Shown here piece after piece: positions 59,701 to 64,000 of a DNA stretch of 64,000 nt (position 1 is its first letter; each line of letters begins with the position of its first letter). The notes under the pieces are model-generated. The model saw only the letters and a program-made list of their open reading frames with translations. It ran no database searches and had not been told where the DNA came from. Source of the stretch: Bedellia somnulentella. Lineage: Eukaryota > Arthropoda > Insecta > Lepidoptera > Bedelliidae. The DNA lies in NCBI GenBank assembly GCA_963576735.1, contig OY755175.1, positions 16,074,401 to 16,138,400 on the forward strand. Reading direction: 5' to 3'. The translations under genes and the position numbers were made by a program.

Positions 59701-60657
59701 CCGACACTACACAGCCACATTTAAGTCGAGTTAGGCAAATATTGTAAATTGATGCAAAGATTGTTATGCTAGTGATAGGCCTCCAACCACGTCACCAAAA
59801 ATCACTTAAAAAGCCCCAATACCCACAGTCGCCTCTCACTAACATGAACATCCATACGAAGAAATAGGGGAATACTATTCTAAGCCGACATTACGCAGCC
59901 ATCTACATTACATTTAAATTAGACTGCTGAAGTATTGTTCAAATGCATGAAGAACAGAACACCGTAGATTAAGTTTTCAGAATCAATTGTAACGTGATTG
60001 TAACTAAGGTAGAATAATCCTAGTTAATTAGTAAACTCTGTAATTGAGTATTGTTATTTTCTTCATTTTAGTTGCAGCTAAGCTGATTTTGTGTTATATA
60101 GGTATATCTCCTTAAGAAACAAAAACCTATATGAATGTGAAGTGTCCTCACATTTGCACCTCATAATACATAGTATTAAATTATTATTTTATCTCCTGTC
60201 ATAGTGTTATGCGGTAACGTAGATATATACTCACGGCTATAAATCCTGATAAAGGGTAGCCATAGCTTCGAAATAACAAATTCCTCAGCCACTTTTGGAA
60301 GTTGAGTGGTGAAAATATGGTAAAATAAAGGTTTTTGGTGAAGGGCCTCCAGTCGCATCGCCCTAAATTTCCTTAAAAAGCCCCAATATACTATGTCGTA
60401 CACGCACGAATGGAAATGGGGTGAATGCCATTCTAAGCCGACACTACACAGAGAACCTAAGAACTTTTATTTTTAACTCTATATATAGAGCAAAGACTCA
60501 TCCTACCCAACAATGTAACAAAATAAACACCAATTTAACAAATACAAACTGAATTCCACTTTGTTTCTTTCCAGACAACTCATTACGAGGAGTCCCGGGC
60601 GAGGTGAGGCGCACTTTAGATAACAAGGTTCGCAGGACTACTTGGTACTGCGAATGA
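23591..60657 (+). CDS. Rho guanine-nucleotide exchange factor, DH-PH, PLEKHG4/puratrophin-like (eight coding exons)
   Basis: Exons 23591-24684, 38747-38996, 42163-42249, 45673-45990, 47891-48031, 51023-51236, 57018-57107 and 60575-60657 join in phase to 2277 nt, a 758-residue protein. Residues 1-365 are low-complexity, rich in Ser/Asp/Glu, with a PAPPPPEPF proline motif. Residues about 370-580 are a DH domain: ELILTESAYVKRLRLVIDEY (CR1), FNMYVMYSRNN, and LDLSSYLLEPVQRIPRYRLF (CR3). An acidic Ser-rich insert of about 30 residues lies near the end. Residues about 583-700 are the PH domain, closing with a TRDPAIRDKWVEDITSLLWE helix. DH domains load GTP onto Rho-family GTPases and the PH domain aids membrane binding. 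Similarity is closest to PLEKHG4; the fly relative would be the puratrophin-like Rho GEF (from memory, unchecked). Additional exons in the 14-kb intron cannot be excluded. Confidence 0.9.
24939..25097 (+). repeat. SINE-A, 5'-truncated
   Basis: GGCGATAGGCCTGCCCCCTA to GTTTTTGTTATGTTA, in RhoGEF intron 1. Confidence 0.75.
25098..25500. other. Intron 1 sequence without recognised features
   Basis: AT-rich. Nothing supportable is seen. Confidence 0.4.
25505..25985 (+). pseudogene. LINE 3' coding remnant, interrupted
   Basis: GTAAGATGGTTTTGGCACAA and GAGAGGATGGATGATAGTAA match the LINE frame at 30300-30350, and the AGATGTAGACTAAG block near 25922 matches its end. About 230 bp of unrelated sequence (about 25653-25885) splits it. 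Confidence 0.6.
25986..26524. other. Intron 1 sequence without recognised features
   Basis: No gene or family seen. Confidence 0.4.
26525..26880 (-). pseudogene. LINE C-terminal coding remnant with GAA-repeat tail
   Basis: On the minus strand, pieces resembling FGHIMRREKYYLLQL, a GRRRPGRPK-like stretch and LSKWFNTIELFRAATSRAK read out across frameshifts. They end IADLR-stop and a (GAA)n tail at 26532. It is a different LINE family from 30195-30610. Confidence 0.6.
27185..27318 (-). repeat. SINE-C, partial
   Basis: GCAGCCAGAGCTAGGGAATT to AACCGCATCGCCCAAAA. Confidence 0.7.
27317..28317. mobile_element. 1-kb inverted-repeat element
   Basis: Arms 27317-27495 and 28130-28317 are about 180-bp near-perfect inverted repeats, including TTCAACTTCTTCTTTTTGAA and AAAAATCCAACTGAAAAGTA. 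They enclose about 635 bp of non-coding sequence. No transposase is found. Target duplication is unclear. Confidence 0.75.
28485..28795 (+). pseudogene. Mobile-element ORF remnant with ETPIEKKQRLQ-type repeats, split by a MITE
   Basis: The frame reads LRKSRVRENETPIEKKQRLQ, then after the 131-bp MITE continues NERDRQRAAALAAETDEQRE and VHLSQMQRN. The charged ETPxxR repeat pattern resembles N-terminal regions of Helitron-type proteins in arthropods, from general familiarity only. A stop follows soon after. Confidence 0.5.
28570..28700. mobile_element. MITE of the GCAAGCACGAGC family inside an ORF remnant
   Basis: TTCAG flanks it at 28565-28569 and 28701-28705. Removing it restores a continuous reading frame in the host remnant. 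Both ends show GGGCAAGCAC. Confidence 0.85.
28965..29710 (+). repeat. Minisatellite of about 144-bp units
   Basis: Five units begin AGAACCTCCTTTCTTTTTTT-like near 28968, 29100, 29241, 29385 and 29530, plus a terminal AGAACCTCCTTTTTTGAAGT at 29681. Each carries CTGAAAACCGCATCCAAATA and GAGATAATCGCGGACCAAC. It looks like an amplified 3' end of a retroelement. Confidence 0.8.
29706..29801 (-). repeat. SINE-C, 5' part
   Basis: CGTTAGTCGCCTCTTACGTA to CTAAGCTGACACTACACAG. Joined directly to the end of the minisatellite. Confidence 0.75.
29802..30190. other. Intron 1 sequence without recognised features
   Basis: AT-rich. Nothing supportable. Confidence 0.4.
30195..30610 (+). pseudogene. LINE (RTE-like) C-terminal coding end plus 3' tail, 5'-truncated
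   Basis: 129 uninterrupted codons: MRTLRKVCNVRLCDRVRNDV, LRWFGHIERMDDRKLVKGIY, SRGRPRKTHLDQIE and TKWRSIVSAYPNGN. These are the WFGH-x-RM and RGRPR motifs of the C-terminal region of endonuclease-type LINE proteins. It is followed by GGCGTGAGTATATGTATGTA. The open frame suggests a recent insertion. It is the best local source of the tail shared with SINE-C. Clade assignment is tentative. Confidence 0.8.
30611..32100. other. Intron 1 sequence, mostly unassigned
   Basis: Two short SINE-C remnants (near 31155-31200 and 31560-31640) and a hairpin at 31441-31478 are seen. Otherwise nothing. Confidence 0.4.
31441..31478. repeat. 17-bp-arm hairpin
   Basis: GAAAAACGTGGTAAGCA and TGCTTACCATGTTTTTC pair with one mismatch around AAAG. 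Function unknown. Confidence 0.6.
32106..32475 (+). repeat. SINE-D, near full length
   Basis: The head has CCGTGGTCTCACGTTTAAGC (box A-like) and CTCGGGTTTGATCCCCGG (box B-like). The body has GTGCTTCGGAGGACACGTTA, GCCGTCGGTCCCGGCTAC and ATTACGGTAGTAGTCATTAG. A CCCATGGTGGGAACATATTG segment follows. tRNA-derived SINE. Confidence 0.7.
32541..32790 (+). repeat. SINE-C
   Basis: Full length with GTATGTATGTATGTA tail. Confidence 0.85.
32815..33010 (-). repeat. SINE-C, degraded
   Basis: ATACCCACGGTTATAAATTT, CTCAGCCACTCCGGGAAG and TACATCGCCCAATAATC. Confidence 0.6.
33135..33262. mobile_element. MITE of the GCAAGCACGAGC family, diverged
   Basis: TACGAGCGACC ... AGCGCTCGTGCAAG, with ATATCGCGTGG and CCGATATCGTGACGATAAAA inside. 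Confidence 0.7.
33270..34370. other. Intron 1 sequence without recognised features
   Basis: AT-rich. No family recognised. Confidence 0.4.
34372..34730 (-). repeat. Two SINE-C copies in tandem
   Basis: A partial copy (34372-34490) is followed by a fuller one to 34730 ending CTAAGCCGACACTACACAGC. Another 5' piece, CCGGCACTACACGGCA, follows at 34740-34795. Confidence 0.75.
34800..35650. other. Intron 1 sequence without recognised features
   Basis: Nothing supportable. Confidence 0.4.
35654..35869. mobile_element. 216-bp MITE with TTA target duplication
   Basis: Ends AAGTGCTAACAGACGATCGA and its inverse, with about 88-bp arms carrying GTGGTACGGGCCGTACCA. TTA flanks both sides (35651-35653 and 35870-35872), as expected of PIF/Harbinger elements. 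It is GC-rich in an AT-rich intron. Confidence 0.85.
35873..36316. other. Intron 1 sequence without recognised features
   Basis: Nothing supportable. Confidence 0.4.
36317..36383. repeat. (TA)n microsatellite
   Basis: Alternating AT with occasional G. Adjacent to a SINE-C. Confidence 0.9.
36398..36653 (+). repeat. SINE-C
   Basis: Full length with a small duplication, CCTATCAGCCTATCACC, in the middle. Confidence 0.85.
36654..37200. other. Intron 1 sequence with a diverged internal repetition
   Basis: GAAAACCATTAGCA with a following TTTTAAA-type context occurs at about 36943-36975 and 37120-37150, suggesting an old local duplication. No gene. Confidence 0.4.
37203..37403 (-). repeat. SINE-C, internally deleted
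   Basis: TACTCACGGCTATAAATCCC to CCGACACTACACAGC. It lacks part of the CTCAGCCACTTTTGG segment. Confidence 0.8.
37404..37918. other. Intron 1 sequence without recognised features
   Basis: Nothing supportable. Confidence 0.4.
37919..38161 (+). repeat. SINE-C
   Basis: Full-length copy, well preserved. Confidence 0.85.
38341..38580 (+). repeat. SINE-C, diverged
   Basis: Starts CTGTGTAGTGGCTTAG and ends CCGTGAGTATATGTATATG. About 160 bp upstream of RhoGEF exon 2. Confidence 0.8.
38747..38996 (+). CDS. RhoGEF exon 2 (DH domain CR1)
   Basis: The acceptor TTCAACAG is followed by QLTERVKELILTESAYVKRL, then DIFANIEKIHKFHDEQFLPA and LGQCFRKF, ending at donor GTAAGT. It contains the conserved Glu of CR1 (TES) expected to contact the GTPase switch region. 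Confidence 0.93.
39148..39396 (-). repeat. SINE-C with 14-bp target duplication
   Basis: TTATTGTTAGGAAC stands at 39134-39147 and 39414-39427. An ATTATTATTATATA filler lies between the SINE 5' end and the right duplicate. Confidence 0.85.
39731..39963 (-). repeat. SINE-C
   Basis: Lacks the TCTCCAACCGCATC segment. Otherwise complete. Confidence 0.8.
39964..41031. other. Intron 2 sequence without recognised features
   Basis: A TAAAATAAAATAAA run at 39970 may be a minus-strand retroelement tail. Nothing else. Confidence 0.35.
41032..41282 (+). repeat. SINE-C
   Basis: ATATATTATA precedes and follows it, a likely target duplication. Confidence 0.85.
41283..42160. other. Intron 2 sequence with an old SINE-C trace
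   Basis: A decayed plus-strand SINE-C may run 41944-42065 (AACTTCCAAAAGCGGCTTAC). Nothing else. Confidence 0.4.
42163..42249 (+). CDS. RhoGEF exon 3 (DH domain CR2)
   Basis: 29 codons, EPLFNMYVMYSRNNKRATRL then VFEHKQFFQ, with acceptor TTGTTTCAG and donor GTAAGT. Phase 0 at both ends. Confidence 0.92.
42536..42690 (+). repeat. SINE-C, decayed
   Basis: GGGTGTCGTACGAGTTGG, TTTTGCCATCCTTTCCCC and CCGGGATTTAAAG. Confidence 0.5.
42691..43325. other. Intron 3 sequence without recognised features
   Basis: Nothing supportable. Confidence 0.4.
43332..43460 (-). repeat. Minus-strand LINE 3' end with TTCTA-repeat tail
   Basis: (TAGAA)n then TAACTCTTTATTGCACATCA. Reversed, this is GCAATAAAGAGTTA followed by (TTCTA)n, a poly(A)-signal-bearing LINE end. 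The upstream extent is uncertain. Confidence 0.5.
44112..44240 (+). repeat. Local duplication, copy 1
   Basis: TTTGGCCTCGATCGTTTACG, AAAGCCAGCGAAAGGCGATA and GGTTTATTTGTGGTTTTGAC recur at 44571-44690. A SINE-C lies between the copies. Confidence 0.85.
44322..44558 (+). repeat. SINE-C between duplicated segments
   Basis: Diverged full-length copy. The second duplicate begins almost directly after its GTATGTATGAATGTAT tail. Confidence 0.8.
44571..44690 (+). repeat. Local duplication, copy 2
   Basis: Matches 44112-44240. A further diverged match, AAGCAAGCTGCTTTATTTTC near 44864 against 44273, suggests the duplicated tract was about 200 bp. Confidence 0.8.
44700..45665. other. Intron 3 sequence without recognised features
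   Basis: Nothing supportable beyond a possible SINE-C trace near 45010-45070. Confidence 0.4.
45673..45990 (+). CDS. RhoGEF exon 4 (DH domain CR3 and acidic insert)
   Basis: 106 codons. LQDRLDLSSYLLEPVQRIPR is the CR3 helix that forms the GTPase-binding surface. It is followed by RISKLSVDSDETGGSNGESS and DTEETPLES, an acidic insert, and then the last DH helix ending ALENIRNCP. Donor GTGAGT. Confidence 0.93.
46175..46416 (+). repeat. SINE-C with 7-bp target duplication
   Basis: TACTAGT stands at 46168-46174 and 46417-46423. Confidence 0.85.
46424..47880. other. Intron 4 sequence, mostly unassigned
   Basis: A short LINE 3' trace (GTGGCGATGATAACCTCTGC) lies at 47080-47145. A GC-rich spot, GCGCCCGCCCGCGCGC, lies at 47667-47685. 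No gene. Confidence 0.4.
47891..48031 (+). CDS. RhoGEF exon 5 (PH domain, first half)
   Basis: 47 codons, PYINLLNQGRLLRQNEFYAM, then RKKQLMRVFLFDKLVLITVV and FKK, the first strands of the PH barrel. Acceptor GTTTTCAG, donor GTAAGA. Codon use is more GC-rich than in neighbouring exons. Confidence 0.92.
48032..49020. other. Intron 5 sequence without recognised features
   Basis: Nothing supportable. Confidence 0.4.
49030..49140 (+). repeat. SINE-B remnant
   Basis: GGAAAGAAAAATTTCGACA faces TTTCCTTTATTTATC, then TAGTAATAATCCCCACATGA and GGTTTTCATG. Confidence 0.6.
49705..49865 (+). repeat. SINE-D remnant split by a palindrome
   Basis: CAGTGCTTCGGATGGCACGT before and GGCTGCTATTGCGGTAGTAG after belong to the SINE-D body. 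The hairpin at 49740-49823 replaces or interrupts the CCGTCGGTCCC part. Confidence 0.7.
49740..49823. mobile_element. Perfect 37-bp-arm palindrome
   Basis: Arms 49740-49776 and 49787-49823 are exact inverted complements, starting TACAGATCCACAATCTTTTC and containing GGCCGGCGGCGACTA. The 10-base loop is CCTACCTACC. It is strongly GC-rich at the centre. Confidence 0.95.
49866..50745. other. Intron 5 sequence without recognised features
   Basis: Nothing supportable. Confidence 0.4.
50748..50792. repeat. (GT)n microsatellite
   Basis: About 22 GT repeats flanked on both sides by AGAGTGTCTATCT. Confidence 0.95.
50846..50981. repeat. SINE-C fragments back to back
   Basis: A plus 5' start (GTAGTGCCGGCTTAAAATGT) runs into a minus copy ending AGCCGGCACTACACGGC, giving an inverted pair just before RhoGEF exon 6. 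Confidence 0.7.
51023..51236 (+). CDS. RhoGEF exon 6 (PH domain, second half)
   Basis: It encodes QQTVEVFIYKEHIPVDDLGI through FTIWYKKRNIKSYKMETRDP to the C-terminal helix WVEDITSLLWEQAMKKKG. Donor AAGG|GTTAGT. Confidence 0.92.
51408..51526. mobile_element. MITE of the GCAAGCACGAGC family, diverged
   Basis: TAAGAGCGACC ... TAGCGTTCGTTCTA with the family's ATATCGCGTGGTA and CCGATATCGTGACGAT core. Confidence 0.65.
51728..51971 (+). repeat. SINE-C
   Basis: TTTG precedes and follows it, as at 15325. Confidence 0.85.
52310..52437 (+). repeat. LINE 3'-end fragment
   Basis: AGAGTAGCAAGAGAGGTTTG, AAGTGGCGATCGATAGTCTC and GGGCGTGAGTATAAGTAAGT. Its tail is AAGT-repeated, in contrast to the ATGT tails elsewhere. 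Confidence 0.8.
52438..53754. other. Intron 6 sequence with a decayed SINE-C
   Basis: A minus-strand SINE-C trace runs about 52950-53100 (CAAGTCACCTCTTACAAAG). Nothing else recognised. Confidence 0.4.
53755..54080 (-). pseudogene. LINE 3' coding remnant and tail
   Basis: Starting from the tail (TATACTCACACCATGAATTC), the minus strand shows the SIVSAYPNG-type end. It reads back to FRRIERMDDSKLVKV near 54010-54050, matching 30195-30610 with deletions. Confidence 0.7.
54114..54490 (+). repeat. SINE-A, full length
   Basis: The tRNA-like head GACATGATAGTCCAGTGGGT with GAGTTCCAATCCTGGGTC (box B) is followed by ACACCAATTTGTCTTTT, the GGCGATAGGCC body and a TTTATGTTATG tail. Confidence 0.85.
54491..55150. 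other. Intron 6 sequence without recognised features
   Basis: Nothing supportable. Confidence 0.4.
55155..55372 (+). repeat. SINE-C
   Basis: Copy with the CTTCCAAAAGTGG segment replaced by a short duplication of GGCTACCATTACC. A minus partial copy follows at 55381-55460. Confidence 0.75.
55461..56645. other. Intron 6 sequence without recognised features
   Basis: AT-rich. Nothing supportable. Confidence 0.4.
56647..56912 (-). repeat. SINE-C
   Basis: CATACTCATGGCCGTAGGTC to CCCACACTACACAGCC. TTACGTAC-type triplication sits in the middle. Confidence 0.75.
57018..57107 (+). CDS. RhoGEF exon 7
   Basis: ELLLQQRSKRNSMVSMNSQE then SGSDAMNDDK, a Ser-rich linker after the PH domain. The phases fit exons 6 and 8 exactly, with acceptor GTTTTCAG and donor GTAAGT. 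Confidence 0.85.
57485..57612 (-). repeat. SINE-B
   Basis: AATGTTTTTGTTCGTGAAAA, GTGGGGATTATTACTAATAA, then GGGTATACGCCCCCGTCG and TCTGCCAATTGAGCTA (box A complement). The box B segment is deleted. Confidence 0.7.
57752..57830 (-). repeat. SINE-C, 3' part
   Basis: TACTCACGGCTATAAATCCC and GGGGCAGCCAGAGCTTC only. Confidence 0.65.
58086..58391. mobile_element. About 300-bp MITE, imperfect TIRs
   Basis: GGCCTACTCTTCACGCCGAA and the inverse of TGTGAAGAGTAGACC form ends of about 36 bp, with CGATAATTATCATA against TATTATCGTTG. Target duplication is not clear. Confidence 0.55.
58683..59046 (+). repeat. SINE-A, full-length reference copy
   Basis: The head GTGATAGCTCAGTGGGTAGA (box A) and GTGTTCAAATCCCGGGTCGG (box B) is tRNA-like. 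The body is CATGGCTGAGTTGTACTTAG, GGCGATAGGCCTGCCCCCTA and CTGCCAACCCCTTCGGGGAT. The tail is TTTATGTTTATG. Confidence 0.9.
59055..59313 (-). repeat. SINE-A, reverse copy tail-to-tail with the previous one
   Basis: It reads back to a head with GGGATTTGAACCCACGCC (box B complement) and TTCCCATTGAGCTATCA (box A complement). With 58683-59046 it forms a large imperfect inverted repeat. Confidence 0.8.
59476..59905 (-). repeat. Two SINE-C copies in tandem
   Basis: First 59476-59725, second about 59755-59905 (5' part). Both end in a CGACA(C/T)TACxCAGCC motif. Confidence 0.75.
60220..60455 (-). repeat. SINE-C
   Basis: ATACTCACGGCTATAAATCC to GCCGACACTACACAG, 120 bp before RhoGEF exon 8. Confidence 0.8.
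60575..60657 (+). CDS. RhoGEF exon 8 and stop
   Basis: YNSLRGVPGEVRRTLDNKVR then RTTWYCE and TGA. The acceptor CTTTCCAG is strong and the tail is basic. Confidence 0.85.
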
Positions 60658-61590
60658 TACCATCGCATCAAAATCACATCGTGTATCGATAGCGCCTGTG
60701 ACCTTTCACAATTGTGATCATCATACGTACTTACGTCCCGTACTTATTGGCCAATATTCTTGGTGCTAAATTATACAGAAACTTGATTGTAAAACCTGCA
60801 TGGTGGTAGCTGGCCGGTTATGTGATTAGAAGAGTTTATTTTTTGTTCGAATTTTGAAAAAGGATTAAATGATTTGTTTTAATAATTTGAGCAAAAAAGT
60901 TGATTTGGGTGAAACTGTTACAAAAATTCTATTGATTAACAAATGTTTATGTTTATATGAAATTAAGTATACTATTATGTTAACGTAAGTAAATGACTGA
61001 TTCCGGTGTTGCCGTAATAAAATAGATATTATTTTTGTTGATTTATTAACACGTATTACCATAAGTTTACGTTAACTTTTCTCCATATTTTGGAAATTAT
61101 ACTACCTACGTAAAATTTGTAAATAATACGCTTCTTATATTTTCTTATGTTTGAAAAGTCATTTTTATGTAATATAAGTAACCAAAGCAATATTGACGAG
61201 ATTTTAGACTTAATAATAGTCATAGGAAAGTCTGAAAATTTTAACAAGATGATATATTAATGAAGTGTTGTTATAGTCCAGAAATAGCATATATCTTCAA
61301 TAAATACCAAATTTGTATAAAAAATTTAATTAAAGTTTGAAAGAACATTTAAATGGTGTATTATTTATTACTCCAAAGAAATGTATGCACTTTCTTTTAA
61401 ATAATTGGTACTGCCTAGTATCAGTGCCGATTGAAAGTTAGAGTATTGCCCCGAAAAGTGATACCCACAAGGGTACAAAATACACACTAATTAATCTAAA
61501 TGCGTCCTCTGTGGTCTTTTCATATTATCTAAATAGATACTAAAATAGATAATAAAGTTATTTGGTTTTCCGATAAGTTAATAAAGATAA
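60658..61590. other. 3' untranslated region and downstream AT-rich DNA
   Basis: Candidate poly(A) signals only. No second gene seen. Confidence 0.4.
61016..61021 (+). promoter_or_regulatory. Candidate poly(A) signal of the RhoGEF gene
   Basis: AATAAA 359 bases after the stop codon. Another lies near 61300. Confidence 0.4.
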
Positions 61591-61591
61591 G

Positions 61592-61832
61592 TCAGCTGTG
61601 TAGTGTCGGCTTAGATTAGTATTACCCCATTTCTTCCGGTGGGTGTACGTAAGAGGTGGTATTGGGGCTTTTTAAGGGATTTTTGGGAGATGCGGTTGGA
61701 GACCCATCACCAACAACCTTTATTCTACCATCTTTTTCCCACACAACTTCCAAAAGTGGCTGAGAAATTTCTAATTTCTCAGCTCTGGCTACACCTTTTA
61801 GGGATTTATAGCCGTGAGTATATGTATGTATG
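61592..61832 (+). repeat. SINE-C
   Basis: GTTAATAAAG occurs before and after it, suggesting the target duplication. Confidence 0.8.
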
Positions 61833-62394
61833 TTAATAAAGGACTTAATCGCACCTTCAATCTAAACCTCTTATATTAAAAGCCAAATTCGGGACTCATG
61901 TTGGTTACGTATAGATTTTTCCCCATAAGTATCGTACTATGATGACTAAGGGAATTGCGGTATATAAATGATAAGGCGCCGATCGCCAAAGGATCCTTTT
62001 TCCACCTTGTTTAAGCAAACCTGCTAGCAAAAGTACCTGAGGTATCATTCAACCCACCACCAAATTCAACCTTAAGCTGTTGCTACCCTAAATTTATGTC
62101 ATAGCTAGAGATTAATAGTTTGCCATATCCTTCAGTATGGTAATGAAATGGTTGGTAATGAAAATGGTTATGATGTATCGATCCGCATGGAACTGAACGT
62201 TCAGATATATAAGAACAGTTATAAAAATGAATGTGAACGATAGGAGGCTGTTGTGCGCCTGCTGCTCGTTCATGGACTTGAGATGCCTCGTGGTGGCGTC
62301 TCGAAGTTGATGAATGATGATTGTAGAAATAGCAACAGATACTGGTTCGACTTGTTTTACCCTATGAACTGTTACGATCTGTATTGCAATGAAA
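61833..62394. other. Intergenic sequence without a gene
   Basis: Possibly a very old SINE-C near 61970-62100. CGTTCATGGACTTGAGATGC (62268-62287) was not recognised. Confidence 0.35.
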
Positions 62395-62630
62395 TTTACT
62401 AACTAATAAATAAAGAATAAATAAAGGAAAGAAAAATTTCGACACAGGCGGGAATCGAACCCACGACCTCGGGTATACGCCCCCGTCGCTTTGCCAATTG
62501 AGCTACCATGTCAATGACTGCAAGCGCGAAATTCTTCTATTTTTTGTTTCTTTTACACATTTAAGTAGTGTTTGCGTTCCCTACCTCCGAATTTTTTACA
62601 AATTCGGAAGGCCACTTGTCTACCTCTTCA
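62395..62630 (-). repeat. SINE-B, long copy
   Basis: Box B complement GGGAATCGAACCCACGACC and box A complement TTTGCCAATTGAGCTACC. Beyond them lies the 5' segment shared with 4892-5110 (AGCGCGAAATTCTTCTAT, GTAGTGTTTGCGTTCCCTAC). Confidence 0.8.
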
Positions 62631-62670
62631 GACAGAATGCAAATGTTGAGAACGCCTAACTATCACATAG

Positions 62671-62749
62671 TTTGAATGTTTTTGTTCATGAAAACCTCAT
62701 TATTAGTAATAATCCCCACATGAGGTTTTCATGAACAAAAACATTCAAA
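62671..62749. repeat. Perfect 30-bp-arm palindrome of SINE-B ends
   Basis: Arms 62671-62700 and 62720-62749 are exact inverted complements, starting TTTGAATGTTTTTGTTCATG. The 19-base spacer TATTAGTAATAATCCCCAC is the SINE-B tail. Confidence 0.95.
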
Positions 62750-63320
62750 TTAAATTTACTAACTGTTTGATTTAATACAAAACTAAACGACGTCTTCTTG
62801 TCTTGCTGATACGTGGATAGTGTTGCTTTGTTGGAGATGAGCACAGAAAAGCAATATGAAGAACTATTATACAAAACCATTTATTTATTTAATATTTATT
62901 TAATAATTTTTTCTTACCTTATGTAAATAACTAAATTCATTTTGATTCTAGAGTTCTTATAATGCAATGAAAATTGGCACAATAAAATACTATGACTACA
63001 ATGCAATAAGAAATTCTAATCATCACTTTTACATGTTAGAATACAGCATCATTTGATTGGCTCCCATACAGTTGCAGGTGTTCTGGCTCCATTCCAGCAG
63101 TGAGATCCGCCAGGTCTGATGATGCAGGTCATTTGTAAGGCCTGCTCAGTTTATTGTCGGACGATATCGAAACAAAGTTTGGATTTGATTCGTTTCGGGA
63201 TTTATATTGTGCTGATATTTTGAAGGCGTTTTGTTGGCTCTGATTCTCAATTGTTTCTGGGATATATCATTTTAATCTGATGGTTTTCCATTTAATGTAT
63301 ATTATATTGCTCTTATCTAT
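62750..63320. other. Intergenic sequence without recognised features
   Basis: Nothing supportable. Confidence 0.4.
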
Positions 63321-63323
63321 ATT

Positions 63324-63606
63324 AATAATTTCGTCACGGGGTACGGTAGACTCGATTGAAACCTTACCTGAATAATAAAACATAAAAAAATAATGATTTT
63401 GAGTCGACAACATGTATCCGCAAAATTCGGATTAGCGAGTATTTTGCTAAATTCTAATGGTGCTGACAGAAAAAAATCAGTAGCCATTTTTACTGACACC
63501 CGATGACATAAATGTTTTGTTTCATAATATTTTCAATCATTTCACAAAGGACACTTTTTAAAGGAGGTTCTGATCGAGTCTACCGTACTCCTTGACGAAA
63601 TTATTA
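63324..63606. mobile_element. 283-bp MITE
   Basis: The left end AATAATTTCGTCACGGGGTA, then CGGTAGACTCGAT, is inverted at the right (ATCGAGTCTACCGTACTCCT, then TGACGAAATTATT) with two or three mismatches. Core non-coding. Confidence 0.8.
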
Positions 63607-63923
63607 TTGATACTCTTTTCTTCAGTCGTTGACGTTTCGCGAAAATATTGTTTTTGGTACGGTTCAAAAGTCATTTAGTTGAACCAAAACGCTACTTAAA
63701 AAAACTGCAACATTTTTTCAGCATGCGGAATAAAACACAATAAATGATCTTTAACACTTAGTTTATCGAGACTAAATGAACGACAAGTTGATTGCTGTTT
63801 GAAAGACATAAGGTAATAATTAATAATGTTACATGCATACATAAATTCACACATTAAATTTAATTACAACAATTATTAATACAACAAATTTGAATAAATT
63901 AAGAAAAGATGATAACTAGAACA
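63607..63923. other. Intergenic sequence without recognised features
   Basis: Nothing supportable. Confidence 0.4.
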
Positions 63924-64000
63924 TACATACATTCATATACTCACGGCTATAAACCCTTGAACGGGGAGCTTACAAATAAGAAATACACTTCTCAGCCACT
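63924..64000 (-). repeat. SINE-C, cut by the window edge
   Basis: ACATACATACATTCATATAC then TCACGGCTATAAACCC and CTCAGCCACT at the edge. Confidence 0.8.

Overview
The window looks like nuclear DNA from an insect, most probably a lepidopteran. It is AT-rich and intron-rich, and it is packed with short retroposons, LINE fragments, MITEs and decayed transposases of lepidopteran style. There is no operon, Shine-Dalgarno-led gene or CRISPR. No organism is named because nothing in the sequence fixes the species.

Region by region. 1-1218: minus-strand remnant of a non-LTR reverse transcriptase with a YLDD active site and two nonsense codons. 1431-8954: a complete six-exon plus-strand gene for a 310-residue CRAL-TRIO lipid-transfer protein (alpha-tocopherol-transfer-protein-like). 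9061-12969: a 3.9-kb DNA transposon with 32-bp terminal inverted repeats, repeated subterminal motifs and a broken minus-strand transposase. 13247-21750: a second tandem copy of the lipid-transfer locus holding exons 2-6 only, about 1% different in coding sequence. The two copies carry different mobile insertions, so each serves as the other's empty-site control. 21750-23430: TE debris. 23430-61021: one large plus-strand gene of eight coding exons for a 758-residue Rho guanine-nucleotide exchange factor with DH and PH domains (PLEKHG4/puratrophin type). Its first intron is 14 kb and all its introns are full of repeats. 61021-64000: repeats only.

Repeat content. I separate four short-element families. 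SINE-A has a tRNA-like head and a TTATG-type tail. SINE-B carries a tRNA-like cloverleaf and termini found in both orientations. SINE-C, about 245 bp with an ATGT tail, is by far the commonest, with some 40 pieces. SINE-D has a tRNA-like head and a GTGCTTCGG body. A LINE whose 3' end is seen repeatedly (best at 30195-30610) shares the GTGAGTATATGTATG tail with SINE-C, suggesting it mobilises SINE-C. Several MITEs and perfect palindromes are nested among them.

How it fits together. The two real genes, lipid transfer and Rho signalling, have no evident functional link. The interest lies in the recent partial duplication of the lipid-transfer gene, which may be real or an assembly duplicate, and in the nested, partly self-complementary mobile elements around it. 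Exon coordinates were derived by hand from splice sites, reading phase and protein similarity. No database search was run.
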